This document shows positions 7,265 through 10,645 of a stretch of 10,645 nucleotides of DNA, piece after piece (position 1 is the first letter of the stretch; each line of letters opens with the position of its first letter). The notes beneath the pieces were generated by a model that ran no database searches, was not told the origin of the DNA, and saw nothing but the letters and a program-made list of their open reading frames with translations. The stretch is taken from contig CALIEL010000314.1 of assembly GCA_938022235.1 (NCBI GenBank), positions 1-10,645 on the forward strand, written 5' to 3'. This DNA is from Oribacterium parvum (GTDB taxonomy: Bacteria > Bacillota > Clostridia > Lachnospirales > Lachnospiraceae). The translations under genes were made by a program, and so were the position numbers.

Positions 7265-7396
7265 GAATTTATAGAGGAACGTTATGACGGTTTCTATGCC
7301 GTATGCACAAACCTGGAAGATGATGTGGCAACGATTATAAGTATTAATCAAAAGCGATGGCAGATTGAAGAATGTTTCCGGATTATAAAAAGAAAA
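7265..7396 (+). pseudogene. Fragment of an IS4-superfamily (IS1634-like) DDE transposase
   Basis: The plus strand encodes, without a start, RYDGFYAVCTNLEDDV (from 7280) and then QKRWQIEECFRIIK. The latter fits the IS4-superfamily R-x3-E-x6-K part of the YREK motif around the third catalytic acid, although the usual Tyr position appears to be Asn. Only about 44 codons remain: a stop at 7262 precedes the fragment, and resemblance to a transposase ends where the palindrome at 7397 begins. The first two catalytic acids and the remainder of the C-terminus are absent, so it cannot be active. It marks an old insertion next to the ABC transporter genes. The exact IS family assignment is from memory of the motif. 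Confidence 0.7.
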
Positions 7397-7440
7397 CAAG
7401 AGCTCATAAATGGCGTAATTACACCGTTTATGAGCTCTTG
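7397..7440. repeat. 44-base near-perfect palindrome; possible minus-strand terminator
   Basis: CAAGAGCTCATAAA (7397-7410) is the exact complement of TTTATGAGCTCTTG (7427-7440). Across the centre only two base pairs break the symmetry (T/G and C/A), and the core is the self-complementary GTAATTAC. On the minus strand the hairpin is followed by TTTTCTTTTT, which gives a strong intrinsic-terminator shape for transcripts coming from the ABC transporter side. It starts where the transposase fragment ends. Confidence 0.75.
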
Positions 7441-7441
7441 A

Positions 7442-7558
7442 CTCTTTCGCAACTGTCAAAGACGGGAGCTAAGTGACATGGGACTGGAAAGAATTTATTC
7501 TGCCCAAACGCAGGGAACCAGGAGACAAAAGATTTATGCAGTTAACCCGGTGCGGTAA
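7442..7558 (+). pseudogene. C-terminal tail of an unrecognised gene
   Basis: An open stretch of 38 codons, ending at the TAA at 7556-7558, reads in the same frame as the transposase fragment and is separated from it by the single TGA at 7439-7441. The translation includes CQRRELSDMGLERIYSAQ and ends RQKIYAVNPVR. I do not recognise it. It looks like a protein tail because it is basic, has ordered-looking composition and runs directly into a hairpin terminator that overlaps its stop codon. An internal ATG at 7478 has no convincing ribosome binding site, so an independent 26-residue peptide is unlikely. Confidence 0.4.
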
Positions 7559-7576
7559 TCTTGCACCGGATTTTAA
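7547..7576 (+). terminator. Hairpin terminator after the remnant reading frame
   Basis: CCGGTGC (7547-7553) pairs perfectly with GCACCGG (7563-7569) across a nine-base loop, followed by ATTTTAAAT. The stop codon of the remnant frame lies in the loop. A second weaker hairpin, CCGC/GCGG (7581-7593), is followed by TTATTTTTTCTT. Read on the minus strand, these two hairpins may also end the ABC transporter transcript, whose last stop codon is at 7617-7619. Confidence 0.6.
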
Positions 7577-7616
7577 ATATCCGCAGACGGCGGTTATTTT
7601 TTCTTAAGACAACATT

Positions 7617-9923
7617 TTATTCGACCGACTTCAACGATTCGACCATATCTATATGTGCTGTTAACCTGCATACCATAAGCTGGATTAAAAGAGAGCAGCC
7701 TACGACGATTAATGAAACAATTATATATGATATCAATCGTAAATGAGGTGAATATGAAATCGTGGTTGTTGAGACTGTTCTGACATATAGTCCAAGAAAA
7801 TACCATCCAGCAATCGAGCCAATTATCCACCCTGTCACCATGGGGATCAGGCTGCTTTTAAAGATAAGACTCTTTATATCTGTATTGTAACTGCCGAGAA
7901 CACGAAGTGTGGCATATTCTCTGTATTTTTCTGCAAAGTTCAATAATCCGAGATTATACTGGATCACAACACTTAGAAGAATGGCTGCTGCAATCAGAAG
8001 TATGATTACTCCCTGAACGCTGTCCAGCAATTCCTCGGACTCACTGTATTGTTTCTTCAATTTGACTGAATCTTTGATAACAGACATCTGCTTCACATCG
8101 CCCAGATTCATGTTGTCATCTGCCAATAATGCGCTAGCTGTAAATGTATTGCCAAGCGATTCCCAGTATGACTGCGACATAAATATTCCCTGAGGACTGT
8201 TTATATCTGCTATCTGGGAGACCTTCAGATAATTTCTCTTTCCCGCTATAAGTACGCTGATAAATCCGTTTTCTTTCACATTCAGATCCCTGGCTGAAGA
8301 ACTGGATAGAATTATTCCATCATCAGGCAGTTCCAGCACATTTCCATCAGTATCATATGTCGTGAAAAAATAACCCTGACCAATAATAAACAGACTTTCA
8401 GAATGAACAGACATTGAGCTTTTTGCCTCACATAACTGTTCGCTTACCCACTGACAGTCGCCTGACAGAAGAGATTCTATTTTTTTGACTTCATCCTCTG
8501 TTGGAGACATACTGAGATTTAACTTTTCATAATAAGTGTATTGCCTGCCATAAATCTCACTGTTTACGATGTTGATAGTGTCTTTTAATCCGAAGCTTGC
8601 CATCAGAAGCATCATGCTCCCTAAAACGCCTACAATTCCTATTGCTGTACGAATTTTGTTCTGTCCTGCATCTCGGATGATCCATCTCCAGTCAAAGCTC
8701 AGTCTGTTCCACAGAACTTTAAAATGTTCAGCAAAGACCTTTTTCTGACTCTGCCTGCCAGAATCACGGAGCAAATCAGTCGGTGTCTCAACTACGATAG
8801 ATCTACATGAGATCCAGGCAGATAATGTACAGATAGTGATAAGCAGTACAATAAGGATTACTGAATAATACGAATTACGCCCCAGCCATTCAGGCATGCT
8901 GTAAAACTTTTTCTGCAGAGAAAGAAGGACAGGGGTTACTGTATATGGTGCAAGCTCGTAGCCCAGTAATGCTGCCGGAATGCTGATGACAAGTCCGTAA
9001 ACAGCATAATGTAGCTGGATCTGAAGAGGATGAAAACCAAGCGCCTTTAATATTCCGATCTGTGTACGCTGCTTCCTGACAATTCTTGTCATAGTTGTGT
9101 AAATGGTAAGGAGTGCCAGAAGAAAAAATACGAGTGAAAACATGACAGACATCTTTTTTATCTGCCCGATCTTATTTATGTATGAAGATACAGGTGTGTA
9201 TTCCGTTCTGTCATAACACATCATATATTTATCATTGAGAATAGTTTTCAGATCTGAGCGCAGTGAATCCACGTCAGTTATATTATCTGTAGTAATTTTT
9301 ATCTGATTATAGGCTGCATTAGGGACTATCTGAAAAAGAGTATCTGCTGATATGAATCCATAGGTATATTTCGAATGATCCGGCACCATGGATGTAGATG
9401 AACCTGTATAGCAGATATACTCAGGGCTGTAGACCAATCCCTTAACTTCTAACTTTTGACTTTTTTCACCGTAGTATATCTGAATCTGGTCACCAACATG
9501 GATTTTCTTATTGTCTGCATAATCTTTATCCAGCCAGATGCCGTCTTCTGTTGGCTTATATTCATTTCCGTTAATACATAAAGGCTTTGATATTTTATTG
9601 TCTTTGTTGGATATAAGACAGATATTGACATTGGAATCGCTATCCAGATATGCGCTTTCTACAGCAGAAAGCTGGGTTTCGTTTATCCCATCAAGCTCTT
9701 TGATCTGTCCAATATCATCATTGTCAAATCCGAGACCACTGATCCAGATATCTGCCAGATTTGAATCCTTAAAATAGGCAGTCTCTTCCTGCTCCATACC
9801 GTTCCATACTCCCTCGATACCTGAGTATATCAGCATTCCAAGAGCGCACATAATAAATATCGACAGGAACTGAGATTTCAGTCGCCAGATGTCACGAAGC
9901 ATTTTACGAAACAGCGTACCCAT
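7617..9923 (-). CDS. FtsX/MacB-type ABC transporter permease, eight predicted TM segments
   Basis: This 768-residue membrane protein is the permease partner of the ATPase immediately upstream. It has an N-terminal cytoplasmic helix and TM1 (about 18-36), then a large extracytoplasmic domain (about 40-255). The first FtsX-type bundle follows (TMs about 258-279, 306-326, 352-374), with the coupling-helix motif QIGILKALGF at 288-297. Next come a TM at about 427-446, a second extracytoplasmic domain (about 450-630), and a second FtsX bundle (about 636-655, 690-712, 731-752) with the matching motif REYATLRVLG at 668-677. Tandem FtsX bundles with large external domains fit lipid, peptide or lipoprotein handling rather than small-solute import, but the substrate is unknown. 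The ATG at 9923 shares one base with the ATPase stop (TAATG), implying coupled translation. The gene is full length and intact. Confidence 0.93.
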   Translation of the reverse strand: MGTLFRKMLRDIWRLKSQFLSIFIMCALGMLIYSGIEGVWNGMEQEETAYFKDSNLADIWISGLGFDNDDIGQIKELDGINETQLSAVESAYLDSDSNVNICLISNKDNKISKPLCINGNEYKPTEDGIWLDKDYADNKKIHVGDQIQIYYGEKSQKLEVKGLVYSPEYICYTGSSTSMVPDHSKYTYGFISADTLFQIVPNAAYNQIKITTDNITDVDSLRSDLKTILNDKYMMCYDRTEYTPVSSYINKIGQIKKMSVMFSLVFFLLALLTIYTTMTRIVRKQRTQIGILKALGFHPLQIQLHYAVYGLVISIPAALLGYELAPYTVTPVLLSLQKKFYSMPEWLGRNSYYSVILIVLLITICTLSAWISCRSIVVETPTDLLRDSGRQSQKKVFAEHFKVLWNRLSFDWRWIIRDAGQNKIRTAIGIVGVLGSMMLLMASFGLKDTINIVNSEIYGRQYTYYEKLNLSMSPTEDEVKKIESLLSGDCQWVSEQLCEAKSSMSVHSESLFIIGQGYFFTTYDTDGNVLELPDDGIILSSSSARDLNVKENGFISVLIAGKRNYLKVSQIADINSPQGIFMSQSYWESLGNTFTASALLADDNMNLGDVKQMSVIKDSVKLKKQYSESEELLDSVQGVIILLIAAAILLSVVIQYNLGLLNFAEKYREYATLRVLGSYNTDIKSLIFKSSLIPMVTGWIIGSIAGWYFLGLYVRTVSTTTISYSPHLRLISYIIVSLIVVGCSLLIQLMVCRLTAHIDMVESLKSVE

Positions 9924-10624
9924 TACCAGTTTACCTCGTCAACCTTCAAAGGATTTTCATTTTTCTCAGAAAATTCGATCCTACCGTCCTTTAGGTGTAT
10001 CACTTCATTAGCGCATAGCGCAATAGAAGCATTATGCGTCACTATGATTACGGTTTTGTTATATTTCCTGGCCATATCCGTAAGAAGTTGAAGTACACTC
10101 CTTCCTGTAGCGCTGTCCAGAGCCCCTGTTGGCTCATCACAGAGAAGAATGTCAGGATTTTTACATATGGCACGCGCGATAGACAAGCGCTGCATTTCTC
10201 CGCCTGAAAGTTCATCAGGAAAATGCTGACATCTATCCTCCAGCCCGACACTACGGATCATTTCCTTTGCGTCAAACGAATGTGACGTCATCTTAGCCAC
10301 AATACTGACATTCTCTAGCGCATTAAGTGATGGTATCAGATTGTAAAACTGGAAAACAAATCCTATCTTTTTCCTTCTGTATTCGGTTAGTTCAAATTCA
10401 TTGAGCTTTGAAATATCGGTATCTGACACCCGTATGCACCCAGATGAGGCTCTATCCATGCCACCTATAAGATTGAGCATCGTACTCTTTCCAGATCCGC
10501 TCGGTCCTAAAATCACAGTGACACTTTCGTCTTCAATGCTGAAGCTAACATGATCAAGTGCCGTTACTTCGCTGTCACCAACATTATATGTCTTTGATAC
10601 ATTCTCAAATGTAACTGCTTTCAA
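9923..10624 (-). CDS. ABC transporter ATP-binding protein, MacB/LolD type
   Basis: The protein powers the FtsX-type permease encoded directly downstream. It has Walker A GPSGSGKST, the Q-loop in FQFYNLIPSLNALENV, the signature LSGGEMQRLSIARA, Walker B ILLCDEPTGALD and the switch histidine in VIIVTHN, all intact. The PTGALD and GGMDR features fit the MacB/LolD/FtsE-like subgroup. With the start chosen here it has 233 residues, normal for the group. I prefer the TTG at 10624 because the minus-strand GAGGTGA lies about six bases upstream. A GTG at 10633, three codons earlier, is part of that binding site and has none of its own. The frame stays open to the window edge, so a still earlier start cannot be excluded. 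No regulator gene is visible in the window; one could lie beyond the right edge. Confidence 0.93.
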   Translation of the reverse strand: MKAVTFENVSKTYNVGDSEVTALDHVSFSIEDESVTVILGPSGSGKSTMLNLIGGMDRASSGCIRVSDTDISKLNEFELTEYRRKKIGFVFQFYNLIPSLNALENVSIVAKMTSHSFDAKEMIRSVGLEDRCQHFPDELSGGEMQRLSIARAICKNPDILLCDEPTGALDSATGRSVLQLLTDMARKYNKTVIIVTHNASIALCANEVIHLKDGRIEFSEKNENPLKVDEVNW

Positions 10625-10645
10625 TATATTCACCTCGCTATGTAA

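Noticed and set aside
7259..7459. 66-codon minus-strand frame across the palindrome
   Set aside because: It begins at a TTG without a binding site and runs antisense to recognisable transposase codons. The hairpin explains its middle.
7142..7616. A complete insertion sequence
   Set aside because: Only about 44 transposase codons remain, without matched terminal repeats or target-site duplication that I can see.

Overview
The window looks like a chromosome segment of a low-to-medium GC Firmicute, most likely a Clostridia/Lachnospiraceae member. This rests on the style of the GlgC and AsnRS proteins, strong AGGAGG-type ribosome binding sites, TTGACA/TATAAT-type promoters with 17-base spacers, and a YhaN/YhaO-like gene pair. 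The genus cannot be fixed from the sequence alone.

Layout. (1) Bases 1-745, minus strand: the first 248 codons of glgC (ADP-glucose synthesis for glycogen), cut off by the window edge. (2) Bases 746-1272: a divergent intergenic region with a sigma-A-type promoter for each neighbour and a 129-base inverted-repeat element (1026-1154). (3) Bases 1273-5834, plus strand: asnS, then after a hairpin spacer an overlapping pair. The first of the pair is a YhaO/SbcD-type phosphoesterase-fold protein that has lost most of its metal ligands. The second is a YhaN-type SMC-like ATPase with two membrane segments between its coiled-coil arms. (4) Bases 5874-5927: a bidirectional hairpin terminator, related in sequence to the element at 1026-1154. 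(5) Bases 6011-7141, minus strand: an unrecognised coiled-coil / two-membrane-segment / coiled-coil protein converging on the ATPase gene. (6) Bases 7142-7616: a scar without an intact gene. It holds an IS4-superfamily transposase fragment, a 44-base near-perfect palindrome and the in-frame tail of an unrecognised gene with its terminator. (7) Bases 7617 to the right edge, minus strand: a two-gene ABC transporter, a MacB/LolD-type ATPase followed by an FtsX-type permease.

How the genes fit together. glgC and asnS are housekeeping genes. The most unusual part is 2716-7141. The phosphoesterase-like protein and the ATPase are translationally coupled and should form a Mre11/Rad50-like complex, but the nuclease centre appears dead and the ATPase appears anchored in the membrane. 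The convergent gene encodes a second protein with the same coiled-coil / membrane hairpin / coiled-coil plan, so a shared membrane-linked role is possible but unproven. The ABC transporter sits beside mobile-element debris and may be a separate acquisition. No complete mobile element, CRISPR array, tRNA or rRNA was seen.
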